From contig WTXA01000002.1 in assembly GCA_009773805.1 (NCBI GenBank), positions 434,001 through 498,000 of the forward strand: a stretch of DNA of 64,000 nt, given 5' to 3'. The notes under the pieces were generated by a model. The model was given only the letters and a program-made list of their open reading frames with translations, was not told where the DNA came from and did not search any database. The DNA comes from Fusobacteriota bacterium. Its GTDB lineage: Bacteria; Bacillota; TC1. Each line of letters opens with the position of its first letter. The stretch's first letter is position 1. Made by a program: the position numbers and the translations under genes. Shown here one piece after another: positions 46,401-56,179 of this stretch.

Positions 46401-47333
46401 ATGTTTGACAAAACTATAGAAAAGCTCCTAAACATAAAGTATCCAATCATCCAAGGCGGGATGGCCTGGATATCAGACTCATCCCTAGCGTCTGCTGTTT
46501 CTGAAGCAGGTGGCTTAGGCGTAATTGCAGCAGGTGGAGCACCTGGTGAAATTGTACGTCAAGAAATTATCAAGACAAAACAAATGACAGACAAGCCTTT
46601 TGCTGTTAATGTAATGCTTCTTAGCGAATTTGCTGATGAAGTAGCCAAAGTTGTTATTGAAGAAAAAGTACCAATTGTAATTACTGGTGCAGGTAGTCCA
46701 GAGAAGTATCTTGAAGCCTGGCATCAAAATAATATCAAGGTTATCCCAGTAGTTCCAAGTGTACTACTTGCTACACGTATGGAGAAACTTGGTGTGGATG
46801 CTGTAGTAGTGGAAGGTATGGAAGCAGGGGGCCACATTGGAGAATTGACAACTATGGCACTATTGCCACAAGTAGTCGATGCTTTAAAGATTCCTGTTAT
46901 AGCGGCTGGTGGAATAGCAGATGGTAGAGGATTTGCCGCTGTTGTCATGTTAGGTGCCAATGGTGTTCAAGTAGGAACTAGATTCCTAGTAGCTAACGAA
47001 TGTACTGTTCATGAAAACTACAAAGAACAAATTCTTAAGGCAAGAGATACTGATACTATAGTAACTGGTAGAGTTACAGGGCATCCAGTACGTGCCTTGA
47101 AAAATAAATTAGCAAGAGAATTTATAAAGTTAGAAAAAAACGGGGCCTCTATTGCTGAACTTGAAGCACTTGGTGTAGGTAAACTACAAAAAGCTGCAAA
47201 AGATGGTGATGTTGCTGGTGGAGCATTGATGGCAGGTCAAATTGCCGGTTTGGTATGCAAGAAACAATCAGCAAAGGAAATCGTTGAAGAAATATATAAT
47301 CAAGGATTAGAAGTATTAAAAAAATATTGCTAA
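46401..47333 (+). CDS. fabK: Enoyl-ACP reductase II (FMN)
   Basis: Flavin-dependent final reduction of the elongation cycle, replacing FabI and insensitive to triclosan. The 310-residue TIM-barrel protein has IIQGGMAWIS, GGLGVIAAGGAP and the FMN-phosphate loops VVEGMEAGGHIGE and VIAAGGIADGRGFAA. It resembles nitronate monooxygenases, but the fab context settles the call. GGAGG upstream. Confidence 0.95.
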   Translation: MFDKTIEKLLNIKYPIIQGGMAWISDSSLASAVSEAGGLGVIAAGGAPGEIVRQEIIKTKQMTDKPFAVNVMLLSEFADEVAKVVIEEKVPIVITGAGSPEKYLEAWHQNNIKVIPVVPSVLLATRMEKLGVDAVVVEGMEAGGHIGELTTMALLPQVVDALKIPVIAAGGIADGRGFAAVVMLGANGVQVGTRFLVANECTVHENYKEQILKARDTDTIVTGRVTGHPVRALKNKLAREFIKLEKNGASIAELEALGVGKLQKAAKDGDVAGGALMAGQIAGLVCKKQSAKEIVEEIYNQGLEVLKKYC

Positions 47334-47352
47334 TTCCCACTAGGAGGATAAA

Positions 47353-48276
47353 ATGAAAACTGCAATAATTTTTCCAGGACAAGGGGTACAAGCTGTTGGA
47401 ATGGCTAAGGATTTTGTAGATAATTTCGGGGAAGCAAGGGAAGTTTTCGAAATTGCCAATGAAACATTAAATAGAGACATGCTCAAGCTGGTTATGGAAG
47501 GTACAATAGATGATTTAAATATTACCAGAAATACCCAACCCGCAATTATATCAGCTGAAATAGCCATGCTTAGAGTCTTTATGAAACACAAGGTAATCGG
47601 AGATGTGACTGCTGGATTGAGTTTAGGAGAATATTCTAGCCTAATTTACAGCGGTGCTTTGAAATTGGAAGACGCACTGCCACTTGTTGAAAAAAGAGGC
47701 GAATTAATGTTACAGGGTCAAAAAGGTAAAATGGCCGCTGTAATTGGTGCAGATAGAGAAAAGGTAATTGATATCTGTAGAAGAATTTCAATAACAGGGG
47801 ATTTTGTTGTACCTGCAAATTTTAATTCATTGGAACAAATAGTTATATCAGGAGATGTTAAAGGAGTGGAAAAAGCTATTCCTAAATTGGAAGAAATCGG
47901 TGCTAGAGTAGTACCCCTAAATCTTTCATCTCCCTTTCATACAAAACTACTTAAATCAGCAAGTATTGGACTTGGAGAATTGCTGAAGGATGTAGAAATC
48001 AAAAAGCCGATGATACCAGTATATTTTAATACAATAGCTGATATCGAGGAAAATCCTGAGGCTATCAAGGATCTCCTTACTAGACAGGTAATGAAACCTG
48101 TATTATGGGTAGATACTATGATTAAGTTACTTGATTCAGGGGTAGATACATTTATTGAAATTGGGCCAGGAAAGACTTTGGCCGGTTTCTTAAAAAGAAT
48201 GCCATATGAATATAAAGTATATAATGTAAATAATTTGGCAACTTTAGAAAAAACTTTAACTAGTTTAGGAGGTTAA
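47353..48276 (+). CDS. fabD: Malonyl-CoA:ACP transacylase
   Basis: Makes malonyl-ACP. The 307-residue protein has FPGQGVQAVGM and the nucleophile serine in GLSLGEYSSL (His of GHSxG is Leu, as often in Gram-positive FabD). Two bases before fabG. Confidence 0.95.
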   Translation: MKTAIIFPGQGVQAVGMAKDFVDNFGEAREVFEIANETLNRDMLKLVMEGTIDDLNITRNTQPAIISAEIAMLRVFMKHKVIGDVTAGLSLGEYSSLIYSGALKLEDALPLVEKRGELMLQGQKGKMAAVIGADREKVIDICRRISITGDFVVPANFNSLEQIVISGDVKGVEKAIPKLEEIGARVVPLNLSSPFHTKLLKSASIGLGELLKDVEIKKPMIPVYFNTIADIEENPEAIKDLLTRQVMKPVLWVDTMIKLLDSGVDTFIEIGPGKTLAGFLKRMPYEYKVYNVNNLATLEKTLTSLGG

Positions 48277-48277
48277 T

Positions 48278-49009
48278 ATGGGAAAAGTAGTCTTTATTAC
48301 TGGTGGAACAACTGGTATAGGAAAAGCTATCGCACAAAAATTCAGCAAGAACGGCTATAACCTAGCCCTGAATTATTTTTTTGACGAAGAAGCAGAGGCT
48401 GTTAAAAAAGAATTTGAAGAAAACGGTGTAAAAGTGTTACTTCTTCGTGGTGATATCAGAGACAGTAAAGTTGTAGCTGAAATGATAGATAAGACTGTTG
48501 CAGAATTTTCATCAATAGATGTCTTAATAAACAATGCAGGTATAACCAAAGATGGTCTGCTATTAAGAATGAAAGATGAAGAATTTGATGCAGTTATTGA
48601 TACGAATTTAAAAGGAGCATTCTATGCACTTAAATTCGCTGCTAAGCACATGGCTAAACAAAGAAGTGGTCGTATTGTTAATATTGCTTCAGTTGTTGGT
48701 CTTGTTGGTAATATAGGTCAAGCTAATTATGCAGCAGCAAAAGCTGGTTTGATTGGTGTAACTAAAACTGCCGCTAAGGAACTTGCTTCAAGAAATATCT
48801 TGGTTAATGCTATTGCACCAGGTTTTATTGAGACAGTAATGACAGCGAAGTTAAGTGAAGAAATTAAAGAAGCAGCCAATAGTAAGATACCACTTGGAAG
48901 ATTTGGCAAACCTGAGGAAATAGCTAGTGCAGTCTATTACTTAGGAAGTGATGAGAATACCTATATTACTGGACAGGTACTAACTGTTGACGGTGGTATG
49001 GTTATTTAA
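48278..49009 (+). CDS. fabG: 3-oxoacyl-ACP reductase
   Basis: NADPH-dependent short-chain dehydrogenase of 243 residues. TGGTTGIGKAIA forms the cofactor loop; the catalytic Ser, Tyr and Lys are in IASVVGLVGNIGQANYAAAKAG. Confidence 0.95.
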   Translation: MGKVVFITGGTTGIGKAIAQKFSKNGYNLALNYFFDEEAEAVKKEFEENGVKVLLLRGDIRDSKVVAEMIDKTVAEFSSIDVLINNAGITKDGLLLRMKDEEFDAVIDTNLKGAFYALKFAAKHMAKQRSGRIVNIASVVGLVGNIGQANYAAAKAGLIGVTKTAAKELASRNILVNAIAPGFIETVMTAKLSEEIKEAANSKIPLGRFGKPEEIASAVYYLGSDENTYITGQVLTVDGGMVI

Positions 49010-49021
49010 TGGAGGAAAAAA

Positions 49022-50260
49022 ATGAGAAGAGTTGTAATAACTGGAATGGGGACAATTAATCCTCTAGGTCTAGGTGTTGAAGAGTTTTGGAATAATGTTA
49101 AGATTGGCAAATGTGGAATTAGTGAAATAACTAATTTTGACACAACTGACTATAAGACTAAACTGGCCGCAGAAGTTAAGAATTTTATTCCTGGAGAATA
49201 TATTGAGGCTAAGGAAACAAAAAGAATGTCAAGATTTAGTCAGTTTGCTGTAGCTGCTGCTAAGGAAGCCTATGCTGATTCAGGTTTAGGTAATAGTGAA
49301 TTTGATCATGATCGTATGGGAGTTTATGTTTCAACTGGAGTTGGCGGCATATCTGACTGTGAAGTAGAGATTGAAAATTTGACAACCAAGGGACCAAGAA
49401 GAGTTAATTCTCTTTTTATCCCGATGATGATTGGTAATATGGCTAGTGGTAATGTTGCTATTTCCTTGAAAGCTAATGGTCCTTGCCTTGATATCGTTAC
49501 TGCTTGTGCTTCAAGTAATAATGCTATGGGTGAAGCTTTCTATGCAATCAAGGGTGATAGAGCAGATATTATTGTTGCTGGTGGTACAGAGTCTTCTATT
49601 GGAAGATTGAGTATAGCAGGTTTCATGAATTTAAGAGCATTAAGTGATAGCCCTGAGCCTAATAGAGGTTCAATTCCTTTCGATAAAGAAAGAAGTGGAT
49701 TTGTAATGGGTGAAGGTGCTGGTATTTTAATATTAGAAGAATTAGAACATGCTTTAAAAAGAGGTGCGAAAATATATGGTGAGTTAGCTGGTTATGGTAC
49801 TACTTGTGATGCTTTCCACATTACTGCTCCTTGTGATAATGGATCTCAAGGTGCAAGAGCAATGCAACTTGCTATAGATGTTGCTGGGATTGAACCTAAA
49901 GATATTAGTTATATTAATGCTCATGGTACAAGTACACCACTTAATGATAAGACTGAAACTTTGGCTGTTAAAAGAGTCTTTGGTGAATATGCCTATAAGA
50001 TTCCTATGAGTTCAAGTAAGTCAATGTTTGGTCATTTACTTGGTGCTGCTGGTGCAGTTGAGGGTATTGTTTGTATCAAATCATTGATTGAAGGTTTTGT
50101 TCCTGCAACTATCAACTATAAGGTAGCTGATCCAGAATGTGATTTGGATATTGTTCCTAATGTTGGTAGACCTAATCAAGATCTTAAGTATGCGATTTCC
50201 AATTCATTAGGTTTTGGTGGTCATAATGCTTCTGTTTTGTTTAAGAAGTGGGAGGAATAG
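49022..50260 (+). CDS. fabF: 3-oxoacyl-ACP synthase II
   Basis: Elongating condensing enzyme of 412 residues. Catalytic Cys162 in VTACASSNNAMG, His in NAHGTSTPLND and His in SMFGHLLGAAG. Confidence 0.96.
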   Translation: MRRVVITGMGTINPLGLGVEEFWNNVKIGKCGISEITNFDTTDYKTKLAAEVKNFIPGEYIEAKETKRMSRFSQFAVAAAKEAYADSGLGNSEFDHDRMGVYVSTGVGGISDCEVEIENLTTKGPRRVNSLFIPMMIGNMASGNVAISLKANGPCLDIVTACASSNNAMGEAFYAIKGDRADIIVAGGTESSIGRLSIAGFMNLRALSDSPEPNRGSIPFDKERSGFVMGEGAGILILEELEHALKRGAKIYGELAGYGTTCDAFHITAPCDNGSQGARAMQLAIDVAGIEPKDISYINAHGTSTPLNDKTETLAVKRVFGEYAYKIPMSSSKSMFGHLLGAAGAVEGIVCIKSLIEGFVPATINYKVADPECDLDIVPNVGRPNQDLKYAISNSLGFGGHNASVLFKKWEE

Positions 50261-50263
50261 TTA

Positions 50264-50692
50264 ATGGTTATGAATCAAGAAGATATTAAAAAGATTATAC
50301 CTCATAGAGATCCTTTTCTTTTAGTAGACGAGGTTCTTGAACTTGATAGTGTTACTAATAAGATTGTGGCATTAAAGCATGTTCGTGAAGAAGAATACTA
50401 TTTTAAGGGACATTTCCCAGGTAGACCAATCATGCCAGGTGTTTTGATTGTTGAATCACTTGCTCAAGCTGGTGCTATTGCTCTTCTTTCAAAAGAAGAG
50501 TTTAAAGGTAAGTATGCTTTGTTTGCAGGAATCAAGGATTGTCGTTTTAGACGTCAGGTCTTGCCTGGAGATACTATTAGATTAGAAGTTGAACTAGTTA
50601 AGATTAGAGGTCCGGTTGGTTATGGCGTAGGTAAAGCCTATGTTGGTGATGAATTGGCAGTTAATGTTGATATGACTTTCGCTATAGGTTAG
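50264..50692 (+). CDS. fabZ: 3-hydroxyacyl-ACP dehydratase
   Basis: Dehydrates 3-hydroxyacyl-ACP. The 142-residue hot-dog-fold protein has IIPHRDPFLLVDEV, the catalytic His in FKGHFPGRPIMPGVL and Glu in LIVESLAQAGA. No FabA or FabM is in the window, so how unsaturated chains are made is unknown. Last gene of the operon. Confidence 0.96.
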   Translation: MVMNQEDIKKIIPHRDPFLLVDEVLELDSVTNKIVALKHVREEEYYFKGHFPGRPIMPGVLIVESLAQAGAIALLSKEEFKGKYALFAGIKDCRFRRQVLPGDTIRLEVELVKIRGPVGYGVGKAYVGDELAVNVDMTFAIG

Positions 50693-50698
50693 ATATTT

Positions 50699-50727
50699 GA
50701 ACCAAGGATTTTCCTTGGTTCTTTTTT
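50699..50727 (+). terminator. Intrinsic terminator of the fatty acid operon
   Basis: Nine-bp stem GAACCAAGG/CCTTGGTTC, five-base loop, six T. Confidence 0.9.
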
Positions 50728-50830
50728 CATCTAAATTACAAAATTAAATCATACTAATTAAGAACTTTTTATTGAAAAGCATCACTTTAAGTGCTATTCT
50801 ATAAGATAATAAATAATAGGAGGTGTCATA

Positions 50831-53125
50831 ATGGACTTTAAGGTAATAGGAACCAGCCAAACCAGATGGGATGCGGAAGCAAAAGTCACAGGTAAAGCTG
50901 AGTATACAAGAGACATACCTATGCATAATCTTCTATACGGTAAAGTAGTTAGAAGCAAAATAGCTCATGGCCGAGTAATTAGCTACAATTTAGAAGATGC
51001 CTTAAAAGTTCCTGGAGTTGTGAAAATAATGACAGCTGACGATGTGCCACAACATCAATACTCAACAGCTGGTCATCCACACAAGTTGATCGAAAAATTC
51101 CAGGACAAGAAAGACACTAACATATTCACAAAAAGAGTGAGATATTATGGAGATGCAATAGGTGCTGTTATAGCAGAAACTGAACTTGCAGCCGAAGAAG
51201 CAGTTAAGAAGGTCAAAGTAGAATATGAAGAGTGGCCTTTCTATCTTAAACCTGAAGAAGCCTTAGCTCCTGGTGCCAAGGAAATTCATGATGGCACTAA
51301 TAATCTTGTAGCAGATACTGTTACAGAATTTGGTGAAGTTGATAAAGCCTTCAAGGAAGCTAAGTATATATTTGAAGATGAATATCATACACAAACAGTA
51401 CAACATTGTCATATGGAAACTATGGTCGCTTACGCCTATAAAGATGTAGATAATAGATGGGTATGTATATCATCAACTCAAATACCCCATATTTGTAGAC
51501 ATATATTAGGTGATGCCTTCAATATGCCTTTTGGTAAATTCAGGGTAATTAAACCCTTTATTGGAGGAGGATTTGGAAACAAGCAAGATGTAGTCATAGA
51601 ACCAATAGTCATGGCAATGTCCATGGCAGTAGGTGGAAAGCCTGTAGTATTAGAAATGACTCGTGAGGAATTGTTCGTTTGCAGTAGAGTACGACACGCC
51701 AACGACTATAAGATGAAAATAGCAATTGATGAAAATCACTTGATAACTGCTATAGAGATGGATGTAATCTCCCAAAATGGAGCCTACACTTCACATGGGC
51801 ACTCAATCGCCTTTGTAGGGGAAGAGGCTGCCATTGAACTATTTAATATCAAGAATTTCAGAGCTCATTCTAGAACTGTTTACACTAACACAGCGGTCGG
51901 TGGTGCTATGAGAGGTTATGGAACACCACAAGCAGTATTTGCTTTAAATTCATTGGTAGCTAAAGCTTGTAGTCAAATTGGAATTGACCAATTAGAGTTT
52001 CAGATGAAAAATGTTGGTAGAAGCGGAGAGATGTGTCATGGAACACATGTAAAATTTTTTACCAATGAACTAGCTGAATGCTTAAGAGTTGGTAGAGATA
52101 CATTTGAATGGAAAGCAAAAAATGAAGCTGCTAAGTTATTCAATCTGAATAATGAAGATAAAAAAAGAGGTCTTGGAGTTGGAACACTAATATATGCTTC
52201 CAATACCAGACCCCATTCCCCTTCTATTGAAGCGTCTGGTTGTAGATTGGTTCTCAATCAAGATGGTAGTATAAAAATGATGATAGGTGCCACTGAAATT
52301 GGACAAGGTTCTGATACAGTGTTGGCACAAATGGCTGCTGAAGCTTTGGGAGTAAGTTATGATGTAGTTTATGCAGACAAAATAACTGATACTGATACAT
52401 CTCCTTATGATCCAGGTTCCTTTGCCTCAAGACAGACTTATGTCTCAGGCATGGCTGTTAAAAAAGCGGGTGAAGTTCTTAAAGAAAAGATATTAGATGC
52501 TTATAGACTATTTAACAAATTCTATAGAGAAATAGATTTAGATTTAGTAGATAACAATATAGTTCTTAAGAAGACTGGTGAAGTGTTGGAGTCATTAGCT
52601 GATTTTTCACTTAAAACCTACTATGATTTACATCAAGGTCAGTGCTTAACAGCTGATGTCTCAATAAATTGTCAGACAACTGCTTATTCCGGTACTGCTT
52701 GTCTTGCCTATGTTGAGGTTGATAAGTTAACTGGAAAGATAGAAATACTTGATATCATGAATATCCATGATTCAGGTAAGATTATAAATCCTATACTAGC
52801 AAGTGGTCAGGTTGAAGGTGGCATGGCTATGGGGATAGCCTATGGTATTGGCGAGGAATTATTGTATGATGGTAAGAATGGTAAGCCGTTAAACAATAAT
52901 TTATTGGACTATAAGATGCCAACTTTCATGGATATTCCAGACTTAAAGGTGGCTTTTGTTGAACCGATGGATCCTACAGGACCATACGGCAACAAGTCTT
53001 TAGGTGAACCACCACTTTGTACACCAGCTCCTGCTATTAGAAACGCAGTTGCAAGTGCTTTAGGTATTGAAATAAACTCTATACCACTAACACCACAAAA
53101 GGTGCTAGAAGCGATAAATAAGTAA
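50831..53125 (+). CDS. Xanthine dehydrogenase family molybdenum-binding subunit
   Basis: Large subunit of a molybdenum hydroxylase, 764 residues, that hydroxylates purines or related heterocycles. Visible are the a/b hammerhead start (residues about 20-130), the cofactor segment IGGGFGNKQD, AVGGAMRGYGTPQ, GATEIGQGSDTV, and the catalytic glutamate near residue 726 in SLGEPPLCTPAPAIRNA. The FAD and iron-sulfur subunits normally encoded next to it are absent, as are cofactor-insertion genes. With selA, selB and the ygeY-like gene this fits a selenium-dependent molybdenum hydroxylase, but substrate and selenium use are inferred. Confidence 0.88.
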   Translation: MDFKVIGTSQTRWDAEAKVTGKAEYTRDIPMHNLLYGKVVRSKIAHGRVISYNLEDALKVPGVVKIMTADDVPQHQYSTAGHPHKLIEKFQDKKDTNIFTKRVRYYGDAIGAVIAETELAAEEAVKKVKVEYEEWPFYLKPEEALAPGAKEIHDGTNNLVADTVTEFGEVDKAFKEAKYIFEDEYHTQTVQHCHMETMVAYAYKDVDNRWVCISSTQIPHICRHILGDAFNMPFGKFRVIKPFIGGGFGNKQDVVIEPIVMAMSMAVGGKPVVLEMTREELFVCSRVRHANDYKMKIAIDENHLITAIEMDVISQNGAYTSHGHSIAFVGEEAAIELFNIKNFRAHSRTVYTNTAVGGAMRGYGTPQAVFALNSLVAKACSQIGIDQLEFQMKNVGRSGEMCHGTHVKFFTNELAECLRVGRDTFEWKAKNEAAKLFNLNNEDKKRGLGVGTLIYASNTRPHSPSIEASGCRLVLNQDGSIKMMIGATEIGQGSDTVLAQMAAEALGVSYDVVYADKITDTDTSPYDPGSFASRQTYVSGMAVKKAGEVLKEKILDAYRLFNKFYREIDLDLVDNNIVLKKTGEVLESLADFSLKTYYDLHQGQCLTADVSINCQTTAYSGTACLAYVEVDKLTGKIEILDIMNIHDSGKIINPILASGQVEGGMAMGIAYGIGEELLYDGKNGKPLNNNLLDYKMPTFMDIPDLKVAFVEPMDPTGPYGNKSLGEPPLCTPAPAIRNAVASALGIEINSIPLTPQKVLEAINK

Positions 53126-53131
53126 ATAACT

Positions 53132-53160
53132 AGTACTCCCTACCAGGGAGTACTTTTTTG
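53132..53160 (+). terminator. Intrinsic terminator after the xdhA-type gene
   Basis: Ten-bp stem AGTACTCCCT with complement, ACC loop, six T. Confidence 0.9.
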
Positions 53161-53210
53161 TGTATAATTAAGGTAAAGATATATTTTGGAACATGTAAAG
53201 GGAGATTAAT

Positions 53211-55754
53211 ATGGATAAGAATAAGTTTTATTGTAATAGTATAGATAACTGCTTGGATATAGTTGATAGTACTAGAGAAGGGCTAAGTGACCTGGAAGCA
53301 AAAAAAAGATTAGAAGAATTTGGATTAAATCAATTACCTATAGGTAAAAAGAAAGGTCCTTTAAGAATTTTTTTAAGTCAGTTTTCTGATTTTATGATTT
53401 GGATTCTAATCTTCGCTGGTGGAATATCAGGTTTTCTTGGGGAGTGGGTAGATGCTGCAATAATCTTGTTTGTTGTAGTTCTTAATTCAATTCTTGGTAC
53501 TATTCAAGAATATAAGGCTGAAGAAGCCTTAGCGGCTTTGAAGAAAATGGCTGCACCTCATGCATTGGTGTTAAGGAATGGTAGTCCTAAAAAGGTATTA
53601 AGTCATGAATTAGTTCCTGGTGATGTGGTAATGCTTAATGCAGGAGACACTGTTCCAGGAGATATGAGGTTGATTGAATCTTTTTCTCTAAAAATTGATG
53701 AGTCTACCTTGACTGGTGAGTCTGTAGCTGAGGAAAAGGTTATTGATATTATGCCTGAATCAGCAAGTATTGGGGATAGGGACAATATGGCCTTTATGGG
53801 TACAGCTGTTACTTATGGCAGAGGAACAGGAGTGATAGTTGGAACTGGTCTAAATACTCAAATGGGTTATATTGCTAAGTCATTAAGTAAAGAAGAAAAA
53901 GAAAAAACTCCATTACAGAAGAAATTAAATCAATTATCCAACTATATTTCTATAGGTGTAATTTTAATAGCCATCCTCATTTTCTTTATTGGTTTTCTTA
54001 CTGATGGTCATATATTGGATTCATTTCTAATTGCTATTTCATTGGCTGTGGCTGCAATACCTGAGGGCATGGTTGCAGTAATTACGATTGTATTAGCACT
54101 TGGTATGTCAAAGCTGGCTGCTAAGGGAGCGATAATCAGAAAACTTCCTGCAGTGGAAACTTTAGGTGGAACTCAAGTGATTTGTTCTGATAAGACTGGG
54201 ACTTTGACTCAAAATAAGATGACTGTCATGGAAATATATAGTAAAGATGAAGAACTGCTATATGAAGCTATGCTTCATTGTAATGACTCAGTTCTAAATG
54301 AAAAAGGTAAATTAATGGGTGATCCAACTGAAAGTGCCTTGCTTGATTATCTTTTAGATAAGGATCATATAAATAAAAATCATATAGATGAAAGGGTAAG
54401 AGATGGTGAAATACCCTTTGATTCAGTGAGAAAGAAATCTAGCGTAGTTATTGAACTAGATGATAAGCATAGAATTTTTGTCAAGGGCGCTGTTGATAAT
54501 ATGCTTGATTCATTTAATATTACAGCTGAACAGAAAGCTGAGATTAATCAAGAAAATGAGAGAATGGCTAATAAAGCTTTAAGAGTATTAGCCTTTGGTT
54601 ATAGAGATCTTCATTCACATGATGGTGCAGTTAAACTATCCATGGAAAATGATCTGGAATTTGTTGGCTTGGTTGGAATGATTGATCCTCCAAGAGAAGA
54701 GGTTCTTTTAGCTATTAAGGATTGTAGAACTGCTGATATTATACCTGTTATGATTACAGGAGATCATAAGATAACAGCTATGGCTATTGCTAGGGACATT
54801 GGTTTATTAGATGAAGGGCGTTACGCTATAACTGGTGCTGAGTTGGCCTTGATGTCTGATGATGAATTTAATAAGGAGATAGATCATATTGGTGTTTATG
54901 CCCGAGTTTCTCCTGATGATAAGGTAAGGATAGTTAATACTTGGCAAAATAAGGGTATGATTGTGGCAATGACTGGAGATGGGGTAAATGATGCCCCTGC
55001 TCTTAAAACAGCTGATATTGGTGTTGGTATGGGGATAACTGGTACTGAGGTCTCTAAGGGGGCTTCTGATATGGTTCTAACCGATGATAATTTTGCTACT
55101 ATTGTTGTAGCAGTACGTGAAGGTCGTAGAATCTTCGATAATATTCAAAAAACTATTAGTTTCTTGTTATCTAGTAATGCTGGTGAAGTTGTAGCCATTT
55201 TAGTTGCTACTATAATTGGCTGGAGGTTCTTGTCTCCTGTTCATATATTGTGGATAAATTTGGTTACTGATTCTATGCCTGCTTTGGCTTTAGGTATGGA
55301 GCCTGCTGAAAAGGATATTATGGTTAGACCTCCTAGAGATAGTAGGGGTTCTATATTTACTAGTAGGAATATTATGGTCATTGGTTTCATGGGTGTTATG
55401 GAAGCTCTCTTAGCTTTAGGTGCTTATGGTATTGGTTTTTATATTTTTAATGATGGTATTGTAGCCACTACTATGGCTTTTGTTACTTTAGGTGCTGCTC
55501 AGTTGTTTGCTTCTCTTGGTTTCCAAAGTAGGTCTGATAGTGTATTTAATATTAAGATTAAGGCTCATCCTATGTTGTGGTTGAGCTTTGGTGGTGGTTT
55601 GCTGATGCAGTTGTTGGTTGTCTTAATTCCTCCTATTAGTAGACTTTTTGGGTTAACAGCCTTGAGTGGAATGCAGTGGTTAATTGTTGCTGTTTTATCA
55701 TTTTTCATGCTTTTATTTGTTGAGTTATTCAAGTTCTTCAATAGGGATAAATAG
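53211..55754 (+). CDS. P-type calcium-transporting ATPase
   Basis: P2A-type cation pump of 847 residues. The N-terminal actuator has LTGES, the phosphorylation site is Asp327 in ICSDKTGTLTQNKM, the hinge is TGDGVNDAPALK, and there are about ten membrane segments. The AIPEGM motif in M4 and NLVTDSMPALALG in M6 preserve the SERCA glutamate, Asn, Thr and Asp of a calcium site; manganese or other divalent transport remains possible. A likely -10 TATAAT lies at 53163-53168 just after the previous terminator. Confidence 0.9.
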   Translation: MDKNKFYCNSIDNCLDIVDSTREGLSDLEAKKRLEEFGLNQLPIGKKKGPLRIFLSQFSDFMIWILIFAGGISGFLGEWVDAAIILFVVVLNSILGTIQEYKAEEALAALKKMAAPHALVLRNGSPKKVLSHELVPGDVVMLNAGDTVPGDMRLIESFSLKIDESTLTGESVAEEKVIDIMPESASIGDRDNMAFMGTAVTYGRGTGVIVGTGLNTQMGYIAKSLSKEEKEKTPLQKKLNQLSNYISIGVILIAILIFFIGFLTDGHILDSFLIAISLAVAAIPEGMVAVITIVLALGMSKLAAKGAIIRKLPAVETLGGTQVICSDKTGTLTQNKMTVMEIYSKDEELLYEAMLHCNDSVLNEKGKLMGDPTESALLDYLLDKDHINKNHIDERVRDGEIPFDSVRKKSSVVIELDDKHRIFVKGAVDNMLDSFNITAEQKAEINQENERMANKALRVLAFGYRDLHSHDGAVKLSMENDLEFVGLVGMIDPPREEVLLAIKDCRTADIIPVMITGDHKITAMAIARDIGLLDEGRYAITGAELALMSDDEFNKEIDHIGVYARVSPDDKVRIVNTWQNKGMIVAMTGDGVNDAPALKTADIGVGMGITGTEVSKGASDMVLTDDNFATIVVAVREGRRIFDNIQKTISFLLSSNAGEVVAILVATIIGWRFLSPVHILWINLVTDSMPALALGMEPAEKDIMVRPPRDSRGSIFTSRNIMVIGFMGVMEALLALGAYGIGFYIFNDGIVATTMAFVTLGAAQLFASLGFQSRSDSVFNIKIKAHPMLWLSFGGGLLMQLLVVLIPPISRLFGLTALSGMQWLIVAVLSFFMLLFVELFKFFNRDK

Positions 55755-55769
55755 TTACTAGTTTGGTGA

Positions 55770-55798
55770 TTGACTTTTATTTTAGTATATGGTAAACT
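55770..55798 (+). promoter_or_regulatory. Promoter of the tRNA operon
   Basis: TTGACT (55770-55775) and TAAACT (55793-55798), 17 bases apart, 20 bases before the first tRNA. Confidence 0.65.
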
Positions 55799-55818
55799 GT
55801 TTCTTGCTTAGTATTATT

Positions 55819-55907
55819 GGAGAGGTGTCCGAGCGGTTTAAGGAGCTGGTCTTGAAAACCAGTGACTTCGAAAGGGGCCGTGGGTTCGAATCCCACCCTC
55901 TCCGCCA
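55819..55907 (+). tRNA. tRNA-Ser (UGA)
   Basis: Class II tRNA with long variable arm. Acceptor GGAGAGG pairs with CCTCTCC, anticodon loop CTTGAAA gives UGA, T-loop GTTCGAATC, genomic CCA. Confidence 0.95.
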
Positions 55908-55915
55908 ATATTGCT

Positions 55916-56008
55916 GGAGAAATGGCCGAGTGGCTGAAGGCGCTTGCCTGCTAAGCAAGTGTACGATGTTAAGTTGTACCGAGGGTTCGAATCCCTCTTT
56001 CTCCGCCA
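55916..56008 (+). tRNA. tRNA-Ser (GCU)
   Basis: Class II tRNA. Acceptor GGAGAAA with TTTCTCC, anticodon loop CTGCTAA gives GCU, long variable arm, T-loop GTTCGAATC, genomic CCA. Eight bases after the first Ser tRNA. Confidence 0.95.
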
Positions 56009-56014
56009 TACTTT

Positions 56015-56091
56015 GTGCTTTTAGCTCAGCTGGATAGAGCGCTTGACTACGAATCAAGAGGTCGGGGGTTCGAATCCCTCAAGGCACACCA
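56015..56091 (+). tRNA. tRNA-Arg (ACG)
   Basis: 77-base tRNA. Acceptor GTGCTTT with AAGGCAC, anticodon loop CTACGAA gives ACG (read as ICG after deamination), T-loop GTTCGAATC, genomic CCA. It is the probable integration target of the adjacent element. Confidence 0.95.
56055..56091 (+). other. Probable attL at the 3' end of tRNA-Arg
   Basis: The integrase gene begins the element just beyond this tRNA and faces it, the standard pattern for insertion into a tRNA 3' end. The matching attR repeat would lie outside the window, so the core limits are approximate. Confidence 0.5.
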
Positions 56092-56096
56092 TCAAG

Positions 56097-56129
56097 CCTG
56101 TACTGTCAGTAGACATTGCGGGTTTTTTT
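56097..56129 (+). terminator. Terminator of the tRNA operon
   Basis: Stem CCTGTACTGTC with GACATTGCGGG around AGTA: ten of eleven positions pair (three G-U, one mismatch), then seven T. Confidence 0.7.
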
Positions 56130-56157
56130 GTTACCTATTTGGATTTACTAATCTTGG

Positions 56158-56179
56158 TTTGACACCCTATTTGACACTC
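56158..56179 (+). repeat. Two direct copies of TTTGACAC
   Basis: Copies at 12-base spacing between attL and the integrase gene. They could be arm-type integrase binding sites. Short, so possibly chance. Confidence 0.3.

Noticed and set aside
47622-47640. GLSLGE in FabD as loss of the active-site histidine motif
   Set aside because: Common in Gram-positive FabD; the nucleophile serine is intact.
50831-53125. Search for an in-frame UGA selenocysteine codon in the hydroxylase
   Set aside because: The gene is a single uninterrupted frame; selenium in this enzyme type is in the cofactor, not as selenocysteine.
55782-56057. A 91-codon minus-strand frame and overlapping plus-strand frames across the tRNAs
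   Set aside because: They lie over three clear tRNA genes and are a known annotation artefact.
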